Both the position numbers and the translations under genes were made by a program. Below are positions 1 to 7,372 of a stretch of DNA of 11,508 bases, piece by piece. This stretch comes from Bacteroidota bacterium (GTDB lineage: Bacteria; Bacteroidota; Bacteroidia; Chitinophagales; Chitinophagaceae), in NCBI GenBank assembly GCA_947454745.1, contig CANGMV010000014.1:1-11508 (forward strand), read 5' to 3'. Within the stretch, counting starts at the first letter, position 1, and every line of letters starts with the position of its first letter. Below the pieces are notes generated by a model. It did not search any database and had not been told where the DNA came from. It worked only from the letters and a program-made list of their open reading frames with translations.

Positions 1-736
1 CATGCATCCAACTGTACAATTTATTTTGCAAAATACAAATGGAGGCTTCGCGCAAGCATGTAATAAAGGCGCTGCACAAGCAAAAGGGGATTGGATATTG
101 TTCTTAAACCCCGATACAATATTGGAACCAGCAACTTTGCAACCCTTGCTTCAAAAAGCGAATAGTGAGCCTGATTGGAAATTAATTGCTATTCAACAAT
201 TAGACGAAAAAGGACGTGATACCTATCCATTTGGGTTGTTTTTGAAATGGTGGAATGTTTGGCCACCCATGCGCAGTTTAGAAAGATTATGTAAAGGAAA
301 TTCAAATTCAAAAAAGGCATGGAGTGCAGTATCGGTTAGTTTTCCTGATTGGTTGTCGGGCTCATTTATTTTAATGAGATATGTCGATTACAAAACAATT
401 GGCGGCTGGGATGAACGTTTTTGGATGTATTGTGAGGATATGGATTTGAGTAAAATGGCTTTTCAATTAGGATGGAAACGTGTTATGTATAATGAATTAA
501 AATGTATGCACAGTCATGGAGGTTCTTCCCGAATTAATCCTAAAGTGAAAGCCATTACAAAATCGGCAGTAATTGTGTCTACGTTTAAATATATTCAAAA
601 GCATATTACAATACCAGGGAAATGGATCGCCATGGCCACGCAATTTTTTATTATAGCCCTTGATTTAATCCTGTTATCACCCTTTTCAAGCACCAAAAGG
701 CAAATGATAAAAGAACTGCTTAAAGCTCGTTCTTAA
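1..736 (+). CDS. Family 2 glycosyltransferase, 3' part (5' end outside window)
   Basis: This is probably a membrane-associated sugar transferase that moves a nucleotide-activated sugar onto a cell-surface glycan; donor and acceptor cannot be told. The reading frame is open from the left edge, so the ATG at position 2 is probably internal. The N-terminal strand (roughly the first 50 residues of a GT-A fold) is missing. Residues below are counted from that ATG. NTNGGFAQACNKG (11-23) matches the segment that ends the first half of the GT2 nucleotide-binding fold. FLNPDT (34-39) is the NPD variant of the DxD metal and nucleotide-binding motif seen in WbbL/rhamnosyltransferase-like GT2 enzymes. 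WLSGSFILMR (117-126) and GGWDERFWMYCEDMDLS (134-150) are the acceptor-side block with the ED pair expected near the catalytic base. A hydrophobic stretch at about 207-227 may lie against the membrane. The gene ends with TAA, 25 bases before cca. The GT2 family call is firm; the sugar specificity is unknown. Confidence 0.88.
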   Translation, partial: MHPTVQFILQNTNGGFAQACNKGAAQAKGDWILFLNPDTILEPATLQPLLQKANSEPDWKLIAIQQLDEKGRDTYPFGLFLKWWNVWPPMRSLERLCKGNSNSKKAWSAVSVSFPDWLSGSFILMRYVDYKTIGGWDERFWMYCEDMDLSKMAFQLGWKRVMYNELKCMHSHGGSSRINPKVKAITKSAVIVSTFKYIQKHITIPGKWIAMATQFFIIALDLILLSPFSSTKRQMIKELLKARS

Positions 737-748
737 AATCAACATTAG

Positions 749-756
749 TACATTTG
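749..756 (+). promoter_or_regulatory. Bacteroidota-type -7 box immediately upstream of cca
   Basis: TACATTTG is an exact match to the Bacteroidota -7 consensus TAnnTTTG. It ends only five bases before the cca ATG at 762, so transcription from it would start at or within a few bases of the start codon and give a leaderless or nearly leaderless mRNA. I see no clear TTG -33 element at the expected distance (the closest is TTC near 730), so the box may be weak or fortuitous. Confidence 0.45.
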
Positions 757-761
757 CACCT

Positions 762-2183
762 ATGCAGATTCAACTCACAGACAGAGAAACGGAATTACTG
801 AAAGCAGTGGCGGAAGCAGCCACTAAAATTGGTGTGCCGGCTTTTGCTGTTGGCGGATTTGTAAGAGACAAAATATTAGATCGATCTACAAAAGATATTG
901 ACATTGTATGTTTAGGCGACGGGATGGCATTGGCGCAGGCATTTTCTAAATTATTTCATCCTACGCCACCCGTTTCTTTATTTAAAACATTTGGTACTGC
1001 ACAAGTTAAATTTGAAGATATTGAAATTGAATTTGTAGGCGCAAGAAAAGAAAGTTATGCGCGCCATAGTCGTAAACCCGAAGTGAGCCCTGGAACTATT
1101 GAGGATGACCAAAACCGAAGGGATTTTACGGTAAACGCTTTGGCAGTTGAAATTAGCACAAATCATTTTGGTCATATAATAGATCCTTTTGGAGGGTTGG
1201 AAGATTTAAAAAATAAATTGCTTAAAACGCCTTTGCAACCAGCGCAAACTTTCGACGACGATCCTTTGCGTATGATGCGTGCCATTCGTTTTGCAACACA
1301 GTTGGATTTTACCATTACCGACGAAACTTTTAAGGGTATACAAAAAATAGCACATCGTATTTCGATTGTTTCTCAGGAACGAATTACCGATGAGTTACAG
1401 AAAATAATGATGACTCCTGTGCCATCAAAGGGCTGGTATTTATTAAAAGAAGCAGGGCTCTTGCAACACATATTTCCTTTGTTATTGCAATTGGAAGGTG
1501 CTGAAACATTGGATGGCATTGGTCATAAAGATAATTTTTCTCATACACTTCAGGTGTTAGATAACGTAGCAAAAACTTCCGATGATATTTGGTTAAGATG
1601 GGCGGCCTTATTGCATGATATTGCAAAGCCAAAAACTAAAAGATTCGAGCCGGGATTTGGCTGGACCTTTCATGGGCACGAAGTAGTGGGTGCAAGGATG
1701 GTGCCTAAAATTTTCACGCAATTAAAATTGCCGCTGAATGAAAAAATGAAGATGGTGCAAAAATTAGTGGGTTTGCATTTACGTCCTATTTCTTTAACTA
1801 AAGAAAATGTAACAGATAGTGCGATGCGAAGACTACTTTTTGATGCCGGTGAGGATGTGGAATTTTTAATGCTTTTATGCGCAGCCGATATAACGAGTAA
1901 GAATCAAAATAAAGTAAGACGCTTTTTGCAAGGGTTTGAATTTGTAAAACAACGTTTACAAGAGGTGGAGGAAAAAGACAGCATTCGTAACTGGCAGCCA
2001 CCTATTACAGGTGAAATGATCATGCAAATTTTTAATATAACTCCTTCCAAACAAGTAGGAGTTATTAAAGATGCGATACGAGAAGCAATTTTGGATGGGG
2101 ATATAGCGAATGAATATGATGCTGCTTATGCATTTATGTTGAAAGAAGGCGCCAAACTAGGCCTATTTCCTGTAATTAATTAG
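762..2183 (+). CDS. cca: CCA tRNA nucleotidyltransferase with HD domain
   Basis: The enzyme adds or repairs the 3'-terminal CCA of tRNAs from CTP and ATP without a nucleic acid template, and acts in the cytoplasm. The 473 residues follow the class II (bacterial) order. GGFVRD (31-36) is the nucleotide-binding loop and DIDIV (45-49) supplies the two metal-binding aspartates, D45 and D47. RRDFTVNAL (119-127) is the flexible-loop and ribose-recognition motif. DDDPLRMMRAIRFA (165-178) is the base-recognition helix and ERITDEL (206-212) closes the head and neck. A C-terminal HD phosphohydrolase-type domain follows, with H261, H286-D287 in LLHDIAKP, and H304 and H306, as in many bacterial CCA enzymes. 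Length and motif spacing look normal, with no break. The ATG at 762 gives the expected short leader before GGFVRD. It starts a tight three-gene run with the next gene and miaA. The enzyme could add only part of CCA if a partner enzyme exists elsewhere, but a single full CCA enzyme is more likely. Confidence 0.96.
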   Translation: MQIQLTDRETELLKAVAEAATKIGVPAFAVGGFVRDKILDRSTKDIDIVCLGDGMALAQAFSKLFHPTPPVSLFKTFGTAQVKFEDIEIEFVGARKESYARHSRKPEVSPGTIEDDQNRRDFTVNALAVEISTNHFGHIIDPFGGLEDLKNKLLKTPLQPAQTFDDDPLRMMRAIRFATQLDFTITDETFKGIQKIAHRISIVSQERITDELQKIMMTPVPSKGWYLLKEAGLLQHIFPLLLQLEGAETLDGIGHKDNFSHTLQVLDNVAKTSDDIWLRWAALLHDIAKPKTKRFEPGFGWTFHGHEVVGARMVPKIFTQLKLPLNEKMKMVQKLVGLHLRPISLTKENVTDSAMRRLLFDAGEDVEFLMLLCAADITSKNQNKVRRFLQGFEFVKQRLQEVEEKDSIRNWQPPITGEMIMQIFNITPSKQVGVIKDAIREAILDGDIANEYDAAYAFMLKEGAKLGLFPVIN

Positions 2184-2208
2184 TAATTTAGCGGTTCAAA
2201 ATAGCAGT

Positions 2209-2820
2209 ATGGCCATATTAAAATTCAGGGTTTATTGGGAGGAGGATGATGCGATTTACAGAGATGTTTTGGTAAAGCATACACAGCATTTTACCGATTT
2301 GCATGATATTATTTTAAAGGCTTTTGAATTTGATCAAATTCATGGTGCAACTTTTTTCAGAAGCAATGATACTTGGAAAAGAGGAAGAGAGATAAGTAAA
2401 GAAGTGTATGAGAAAGAATATGTTGCTCCGCCTTTACTTATGAGTGAAACTGCGATTGGTACTGAAATATTAGACACGAATCAACACTTTATTTATGTGT
2501 ACGATTTTGGAAAGGTCTGGACCTTTTTAATTGAACTTATTCAGGTTATTAAAAATGCCGATGCGGATATGGAATTAACGTATCCTCTCATTTCAAGAAT
2601 TGAAGGTGTTGGTCCGATGCAATATGGCTCTAAAGGATTATTGGGCAAGAAGTTTGCAGATATTGAAGAGAAATATGATTTGTCCGAAGCAACAGATGGA
2701 TTTGGAGAGGAAGGCGAGGATACTTCAAATGAGGATGAAGACACGGAGGATGATACCGATGACGAAAGTTCTGAGGACAGCGGCAATGGATTTTTAGATG
2801 ATTCATTTGAAGCTTATTAA
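2209..2820 (+). CDS. pRiA4b ORF-3-like protein with acidic C-terminal tail
   Basis: The function is unknown. The 203-residue protein resembles the plasmid pRiA4b ORF-3-like family, often labelled IS1096 passenger TnpR-like. Visible signs are the N-terminal strand LKFRVYWEEDDAIYRDVLV (4-22), a helix with FTDLHDIILKAFEFD (28-42), and the family-like block FIYVYDFGKVWTFLIELI (94-111), in which the Y-DFG-W pattern is diagnostic. Residues 167-191 are almost entirely Glu, Asp, Ser and Thr, and the protein ends in FLDDSFEAY. There is no signal peptide or membrane segment, so it should be cytoplasmic. It lies 25 bases after cca and 22 bases before miaA on the same strand, so it is probably co-transcribed with two tRNA-modifying enzymes. 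A link to RNA metabolism is inference from position only. Despite the family name, no transposase or terminal repeats flank it. Family assignment is moderately sure; role is not known. Confidence 0.8.
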   Translation: MAILKFRVYWEEDDAIYRDVLVKHTQHFTDLHDIILKAFEFDQIHGATFFRSNDTWKRGREISKEVYEKEYVAPPLLMSETAIGTEILDTNQHFIYVYDFGKVWTFLIELIQVIKNADADMELTYPLISRIEGVGPMQYGSKGLLGKKFADIEEKYDLSEATDGFGEEGEDTSNEDEDTEDDTDDESSEDSGNGFLDDSFEAY

Positions 2821-2842
2821 TTGGGATACTTACCTATAATCA

Positions 2843-3763
2843 ATGAATACTCCATCGCGTAGCAAAACTGTTTATATAGTTGTAGGGCCAACAGCTGTGG
2901 GCAAAACCGCTTTTGCAATTGATTTAGCAAAGCAATTAAATACGGAAATTATTTCAGCGGATGCTAGGCAATGTTATCAAGCATTAAATATTGGCGTAGC
3001 AAGACCTTCCGTTACTGAATTGGCGCAAGTGCAGCATCATTTTATTGCGAGTCATTCTATACAACACAACGTGAACGCTGCGGTGTTTGAGCAATACGCA
3101 TTACAAAAAGTGGAATCCCTATTGCTTACAAAGGATGCAGTAGTGATGGTAGGTGGAACCGGATTGTATATTAAAGCTTTTTGCGAGGGAATGGATTTGA
3201 TTCCTGAAATTGACCCAGCAATTAGAGCCGGTATTATTCAACAATACAATACGAATGGATTGGTTTGGTTGCAGCAACAAGTTGCTGAAAAAGATCCTGC
3301 ATACTGGGCACAGGCAATAGAAGAAGCAAAAGGCGAATTGGAAAATCCTCAAAGACTCATGCGTGCATTAGAAGTGGTTTTAGGCACTGGTAAATCCATT
3401 GTCAGCTACCAGCGCAATACGAAACAAGTAAGACCTTTTAGGATTGTTAAAATTGGATTAGAAATGCCTAGGCCTTTGTTGTACGAAAGAATCAATCAGC
3501 GCGTTTTGAATATGATTCAGGAAGGATTAGAGCAGGAAGTAAGGACATTATTACCTCAGTTTCATTTAAACGCATTACAAACAGTGGGGTATAGCGAATG
3601 GCTGCCTTATTTTAATGGTGAGATTTCATTGGCGCGCGTAATTGAGCTTATTCAGCAAAACACTAGGCATTATGCGAAGCGACAAATGACCTGGTTTAAA
3701 AAAGACCCTGAAATTAAGTGGTACCAAGCATCTAGTATAAGCGCCGATCAAATAATTCAGTAG
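2843..3763 (+). CDS. miaA: tRNA dimethylallyltransferase
   Basis: MiaA transfers a dimethylallyl group from dimethylallyl diphosphate to N6 of A37 in tRNAs that read codons beginning with U, the first step of ms2i6A formation. The 306-residue length is typical. GPTAVGKT (15-22) is the Walker A-like phosphate loop. SADARQCY (38-45) holds the catalytic aspartate D40 in the position of the usual SADSRQ motif. GGTGLY (104-109), RLMRALEV (171-178) and TVGYSEW (247-253) are family motifs. The C-terminal signature is QNTRHYAKRQMTWFKKDP (272-289), with the conserved arginines R275 and R280. Two mild departures are visible: Ala for Ser in the DSRQ-like motif, and IGVARP (50-55) where IGTAKP is usual. 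Both look like family variation rather than inactivation. The ATG sits 22 bases after the previous stop, consistent with an operon. No strong Shine-Dalgarno is seen. Confidence 0.96.
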   Translation: MNTPSRSKTVYIVVGPTAVGKTAFAIDLAKQLNTEIISADARQCYQALNIGVARPSVTELAQVQHHFIASHSIQHNVNAAVFEQYALQKVESLLLTKDAVVMVGGTGLYIKAFCEGMDLIPEIDPAIRAGIIQQYNTNGLVWLQQQVAEKDPAYWAQAIEEAKGELENPQRLMRALEVVLGTGKSIVSYQRNTKQVRPFRIVKIGLEMPRPLLYERINQRVLNMIQEGLEQEVRTLLPQFHLNALQTVGYSEWLPYFNGEISLARVIELIQQNTRHYAKRQMTWFKKDPEIKWYQASSISADQIIQ

Positions 3764-3798
3764 AAATACGTCCGCATTTATTTTATTATGATTTGAAT

Positions 3799-3837
3799 AA
3801 AGTTTAGTTTTAAGATCAATCTTAATTCTAAAGCTTT
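3799..3837 (+). promoter_or_regulatory. Long imperfect dyad abutting the M16 start codon (terminator or leader hairpin)
   Basis: An inner perfect 7-bp inverted repeat TTAAGAT/ATCTTAA (3810-3816 and 3819-3825) is separated by CA. Beyond a TT/TT mismatch the symmetry continues with TTTAG (3803-3807) against CTAAA (3828-3832), and then AAAG against CTTT across one bulged G at 3833. The right arm runs into six T's (3835-3840) directly before the ATG at 3841. As RNA this is a U-tailed AU-rich hairpin. It could end the miaA transcript, act as an attenuator for the peptidase genes, or as DNA serve as an operator. Which of these it is cannot be decided from sequence. Confidence 0.5.
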
Positions 3838-3840
3838 TTT

Positions 3841-5169
3841 ATGCAAAAAAAATCAGTACTATTTTTTGTATGTTTTTTATCGCTGACCCAGCTCTTTTCT
3901 CAAGGGCAAACTATTCAGTTTGAAAAATATACATTACCCAACGGTTTAAAAGTGATTTTACATGAGGACCATAGTGCTCCCGTTGTGGCCGTTACCGCCT
4001 TATATCATGTAGGTTCAAAAAATGAAGACACAGCGCGAACTGGTTTTGCGCATTTCTTTGAACATTTACTATTTGAAGGTTCCGAAAATATTAAGCGAGG
4101 AGAATTTGACAAATATGTAACCAATGCAGGCGGTGTATTAAATGCGAACACTACACAAGACCGAACTTTTTATTATGAATTATTGCCGTCCAATCAGTTG
4201 GACCTGGGGTTGTGGTTAGAAAGTGAGCGTATGATGCATGCAAAAATTGAACAAGTAGGGGTTAACACGCAAAGAGAAGTAGTGAAAGAAGAAAAAAGAA
4301 TGCGTATTGACAATCGACCTTATGGAAGTTTTTTACCTGAAATGCTTAAGCGTGCATTTAAAGTACATCCTTACAAGTGGGCGCCTATTGGAAGTATGGA
4401 ACATCTAAATGCTGCAAAATTAGAAGAGTTTATTCAGTTTTATAAAACCTATTATGTGCCGAACAATTGCGTATTGTCCATTGCGGGTGATTTTGATAAA
4501 GCTACTGTTAAGAAAAAAATAGAAGCCTATTTTGCGCCAATTGCAAAAGGCGCCAATATCATTAGACCTTCGATTGTGGAACCACCATTGGGTGGGGAAG
4601 TGCGTGATATCATTCAGGATAATGTTCAATTGCAAGGAGTGTTTCAGGCTTATCGTGCGCCGAAGCAAGGAGGAGCTGAGTATTATGCATTCAATGTATT
4701 GTCTAATATATTATCAGGAGGAGCATCTTCTAGAATGAATAAAGTATTAGTGGATAAGAAGCAAGTAGCAGCCTACGCGGGTTCATCACCTTTCTTTAAC
4801 GAAGACGAAGGGTTGTTTATTACTTTGGCATTGGCCAACGCAGGTGTAAAAGCAGAGACCTTAGAATTGAGTATGGATAGTGTTGTGAATGATTTAAAAA
4901 CGGGATTAGTAGGGGAACGTGAGTTTCAAAAAGTGAAAAATCAAATCACTACCGAACTGGTATCAAGTAAAAGTACCATGGCAGGTATTGCTGAAAATTT
5001 GGCCAATTTTGAAGTGTATTTTGGAGATGCAAACCTGGTGAATACAGAACTAGAAAAATACAATAAAGTAACAAGAGAAGATGTTTTAAAAGTGGCTCAA
5101 AAATACCTAAACAAAGACAATCGTGTTGTTTTGTATTATGTGCCTAAATCCAAAACTTCTACAAAATAA
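3841..5169 (+). CDS. Secreted M16 family zinc metallopeptidase (catalytic subunit)
   Basis: This is a pitrilysin/mitochondrial processing peptidase-like M16B protein predicted to cleave peptides in the periplasm. Residues 1-20 form a signal peptide with a hydrophobic core and a cleavage region around LTQLFSQG, so the ATG at 3841 is well placed. The inverted zinc motif HFFEH is at 71-75, and the distal metal ligand is a glutamate in VVKEEKRMR (probably E151) at the usual distance. Conserved M16 features include the strand YTLPNGLKVIL (30-40), the RPYG region (159-162), YYVPNNCVLSIAGDFD (204-219), and in the second half LSGGASSRMN (291-300) with VAAYAG (309-314). R298 and Y312 match the Arg/Tyr pair of the inactive-half domain. 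At 442 residues it is a two-domain, half-size M16 protein that needs a partner to form a closed chamber. The neighbouring gene 36 bases downstream is the natural partner. Substrate unknown. Confidence 0.93.
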   Translation: MQKKSVLFFVCFLSLTQLFSQGQTIQFEKYTLPNGLKVILHEDHSAPVVAVTALYHVGSKNEDTARTGFAHFFEHLLFEGSENIKRGEFDKYVTNAGGVLNANTTQDRTFYYELLPSNQLDLGLWLESERMMHAKIEQVGVNTQREVVKEEKRMRIDNRPYGSFLPEMLKRAFKVHPYKWAPIGSMEHLNAAKLEEFIQFYKTYYVPNNCVLSIAGDFDKATVKKKIEAYFAPIAKGANIIRPSIVEPPLGGEVRDIIQDNVQLQGVFQAYRAPKQGGAEYYAFNVLSNILSGGASSRMNKVLVDKKQVAAYAGSSPFFNEDEGLFITLALANAGVKAETLELSMDSVVNDLKTGLVGEREFQKVKNQITTELVSSKSTMAGIAENLANFEVYFGDANLVNTELEKYNKVTREDVLKVAQKYLNKDNRVVLYYVPKSKTSTK

Positions 5170-5205
5170 TCATCCATACACGAATTCACTTATAAAAAGT
5201 AAATC

Positions 5206-7272
5206 ATGAAAAAATTAATATATAGTTTATTGATCTGTTTGCCAAGCATATTGGTAGCGCAAACAATCGACAGAACAAAAGCGCCAGCGCCCGGGAAAGC
5301 ACCTTTAATTCAAGTGGGTAATCCCGTAAAATTTACCTTGGCAAATGGGCTACAAGTATTTGTTGTAAAAAATACTAAACTACCAAGAGTTACAGCGACC
5401 CTTTCCTTGGATATAGACGGTTTTGCCGAAGGGGATAAAGCAGGTCTTGCAGATATGGCGGGGCAATTATTAAAAAGAGGTACTACCACTAAATCGAAAA
5501 TTGTTTTGGATGAGGCAGTTGAATATTTAGGTGGTTCCTTGTCTACGTCGAGTCAAACAGCTAGTGTAAGTTCTTTAAAAAATAATTTTCCTCAGTTAAT
5601 GGGATTAATGGCAGAAGTGGTCTTGCATCCAGCTTTGTCTAATGATGAATTGGAAAAAGTAAGAAAACAAACCTTATCTGGAATTGAATCAGGAAAAGAC
5701 AATGCCGACGAGATCTCTAATAATGTAATGAAGAAATTGGTGTATGGTGCAAATCATGCCTATGGAGAAATTACCACTTCAAAATCGGTTAATAATGTAA
5801 AAGTAGAAGATGTTAAACATTTCTTCGCTACTTACTGGAAGCCGAATATTGCCTACTTGATTTTTGTTGGAGATATCGAACCCGCAACTGCAAAGGCTTT
5901 AGCCGAGAAAAATTTTGGTGGATGGGTGAAAGGAAATGTTGCGAAGCAAGTTTTTCCAAAACCAATTAAGCCAGCACAAACTTATGTGGCCATTGTAGAT
6001 CGTCCTGCTTCGGTTCAAAGTGTTGTTGCGGTGGCTTCGACGATTGATTTAGTTCAAGGCACACCAAATGTGATTCCAAGTTCGGTTATGAATAATATTT
6101 TAGGTGGTGGCTTTTCGGGTCGTTTGTTTGCGAATTTAAGAGAAAAACATGGCTTTACATATGGTGCTTACTCTGCATTAAGTCCTAACCGACAAGTGGG
6201 TATGTTTTCGGCTGAGGCATCGGTGAGAAATGAAAAAACGGATAGTTCGATTCAAGAAATATTGCATGAAATAAATGTAATCAGAAACGAAAAAGTAGGA
6301 GATACCGAACTGTCACGCATGAAAAACTATTTATCTGGGGGCTTTGCACGTTCATTAGAAAATCCTGCAACTATTGCAAGCTTTGCATTGAATGTAGCAC
6401 GTTATCATATGCCTGCTGATTATTATCAAAACTATTTAGCCAATTTAGCTGCTGTAGATGCTCAAAAAGTACAGGATGCTGCGAAGGCTTTATTGAATCC
6501 AAGTCAAATGCATATTGTTATTGTAGGTAATGCAAAACAGATTGCTAAAGGGTTGGAAAAATATGGCCCATTAAAATATTTTGATTTGGAAGGAAATGAA
6601 ATAGCAGCCCCTACCGAAGCAAAAACAGACGCTTCATTAACGCCTGTAGTATTGATGCAAAAAGTAATTAATGCAGCAGGTGGGGAAGCTGCCATTGCTG
6701 CTATTAAGGATATTCAATTAACAGGAACGGCTTCCGTGATGGGACAGTCCTTGAATATGGAACAAAAACTGGTCATGCCAGGCAATATCGTTTCCGTGAT
6801 GTCTATGGGAGGCATGGCTATTATGAAACAATCAGTTGTGGATGGCAAGTATTCAGTGAGTCAGCAGGGGATGGAAGCGCCTATTACAGATGAAATCAAA
6901 GAAGAATTAGATGGGGCTGCACATATTGTTCCAGAAGTTTATTTTGTTAACAAAGGATATCAGTTAAAAATAGTAGGTGCTGAAAAAGTAGATGGCAAGG
7001 ATGCAATTGATGTTGAAATTACAACACCTTTGGGCAAATCTTCTCACCGTTATTATGATGCGGCTACTTATTTGTTGGTAAAAGCATCTAAATCACAAGA
7101 AGTACCAGGAAGAGGAACCGTTACCCAACAGCAGTTTTATAAAACCTATAAGGAAGTAAACGGAGTACAATTGCCAACCGAAGAAATCATTGATATGGGT
7201 CAAGTAAAAATCAATGTAAAATACACCGATATCAAAGCCAATCAAGGATTAAAAGTAGCGGACTTAAAATAA
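5206..7272 (+). CDS. M16 family non-catalytic subunit with extra C-terminal domain
   Basis: The protein has 688 residues. It starts with a signal peptide (MKKLIYSLLICLPSILVAQ, 1-19), so it is exported. Residues about 40-460 are an M16 fold: VKFTLANGLQVFVVKN (41-56), HPALSNDELEKVRKQ (141-155), HAYGEI (184-189), WKPNIAYLIFVGDI (211-224), and GGGFSGRLFANLREKHGFTYG (300-320) with the Arg/Tyr pair R306 and Y319. Where the catalytic subunit has HxxEH, this protein has GLADMAGQLLKRGT (80-93), without the zinc-binding histidines and glutamate, so it should not hydrolyse peptides alone. It probably supplies the Arg/Tyr side of a heterodimer with the upstream gene, as in MPP and other paired bacterial M16 proteins. 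About 215 further residues (475-688) form an additional beta-rich region reminiscent of LolA-like lipoprotein-carrier folds; that comparison is tentative. The short gap after the first M16 gene suggests one transcript, ended by the hairpin at 7317-7353. Confidence 0.92.
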   Translation: MKKLIYSLLICLPSILVAQTIDRTKAPAPGKAPLIQVGNPVKFTLANGLQVFVVKNTKLPRVTATLSLDIDGFAEGDKAGLADMAGQLLKRGTTTKSKIVLDEAVEYLGGSLSTSSQTASVSSLKNNFPQLMGLMAEVVLHPALSNDELEKVRKQTLSGIESGKDNADEISNNVMKKLVYGANHAYGEITTSKSVNNVKVEDVKHFFATYWKPNIAYLIFVGDIEPATAKALAEKNFGGWVKGNVAKQVFPKPIKPAQTYVAIVDRPASVQSVVAVASTIDLVQGTPNVIPSSVMNNILGGGFSGRLFANLREKHGFTYGAYSALSPNRQVGMFSAEASVRNEKTDSSIQEILHEINVIRNEKVGDTELSRMKNYLSGGFARSLENPATIASFALNVARYHMPADYYQNYLANLAAVDAQKVQDAAKALLNPSQMHIVIVGNAKQIAKGLEKYGPLKYFDLEGNEIAAPTEAKTDASLTPVVLMQKVINAAGGEAAIAAIKDIQLTGTASVMGQSLNMEQKLVMPGNIVSVMSMGGMAIMKQSVVDGKYSVSQQGMEAPITDEIKEELDGAAHIVPEVYFVNKGYQLKIVGAEKVDGKDAIDVEITTPLGKSSHRYYDAATYLLVKASKSQEVPGRGTVTQQQFYKTYKEVNGVQLPTEEIIDMGQVKINVKYTDIKANQGLKVADLK

Positions 7273-7283
7273 GTTAGCAATAG

Positions 7284-7310
7284 GATTTGCAATCATTACA
7301 TTAGCAAATC
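7284..7310. repeat. Short inverted repeat after the M16 operon
   Basis: GATTTGC (7284-7290) and GCAAATC (7304-7310) are perfect inverted 7-mers with a 13-base spacer. TTAGCAA also occurs twice as a direct repeat (7274-7280 and 7301-7307). The element lies between the stop codon and the main terminator and could be a small 3'-UTR hairpin. No function is evident. Confidence 0.4.
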
Positions 7311-7316
7311 TGCAAT

Positions 7317-7353
7317 AAAAAAAGCGCATTCATTTTTGAATGCGCTTTTTTTT
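7317..7353. terminator. Bidirectional rho-independent terminator between convergent genes
   Basis: A perfect 10-bp stem AGCGCATTCA/TGAATGCGCT (7323-7332 and 7337-7346) has a TTTT loop (7333-7336). Seven A's run 7317-7323 on the left and eight T's run 7346-7353 on the right, so the hairpin has a U-tract when read from either strand. It lies 45 bases after the M16 stop and 20 bases beyond the stop of the minus-strand porin gene, so it can end both transcripts. Confidence 0.92.
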
Positions 7354-7372
7354 ATATAGTATTTTTTTTATT

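Noticed and set aside
2541..2786. Minus-strand open frame rich in Ser opposite the acidic tail
   Set aside because: It is the complement of the Asp/Glu/Ser-rich repeat-like coding stretch and has no recognisable domain or upstream signal.
2209..2820. Mobile-element origin suggested by the IS1096-passenger family name
   Set aside because: I see no transposase, terminal inverted repeats or target-site duplication around it, and composition matches its neighbours.
2835..2840. TATAAT before miaA as a sigma-70-type -10 box
   Set aside because: It ends two bases before the ATG, Bacteroidota do not mainly use this consensus, and an AT-rich genome gives such hexamers by chance.
3787..3795. TATGATTTG as a -7 box for the M16 genes
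   Set aside because: The spacer between TA and TTTG is three bases rather than two and no -33 TTG is present, so the match is too weak to list as a feature.
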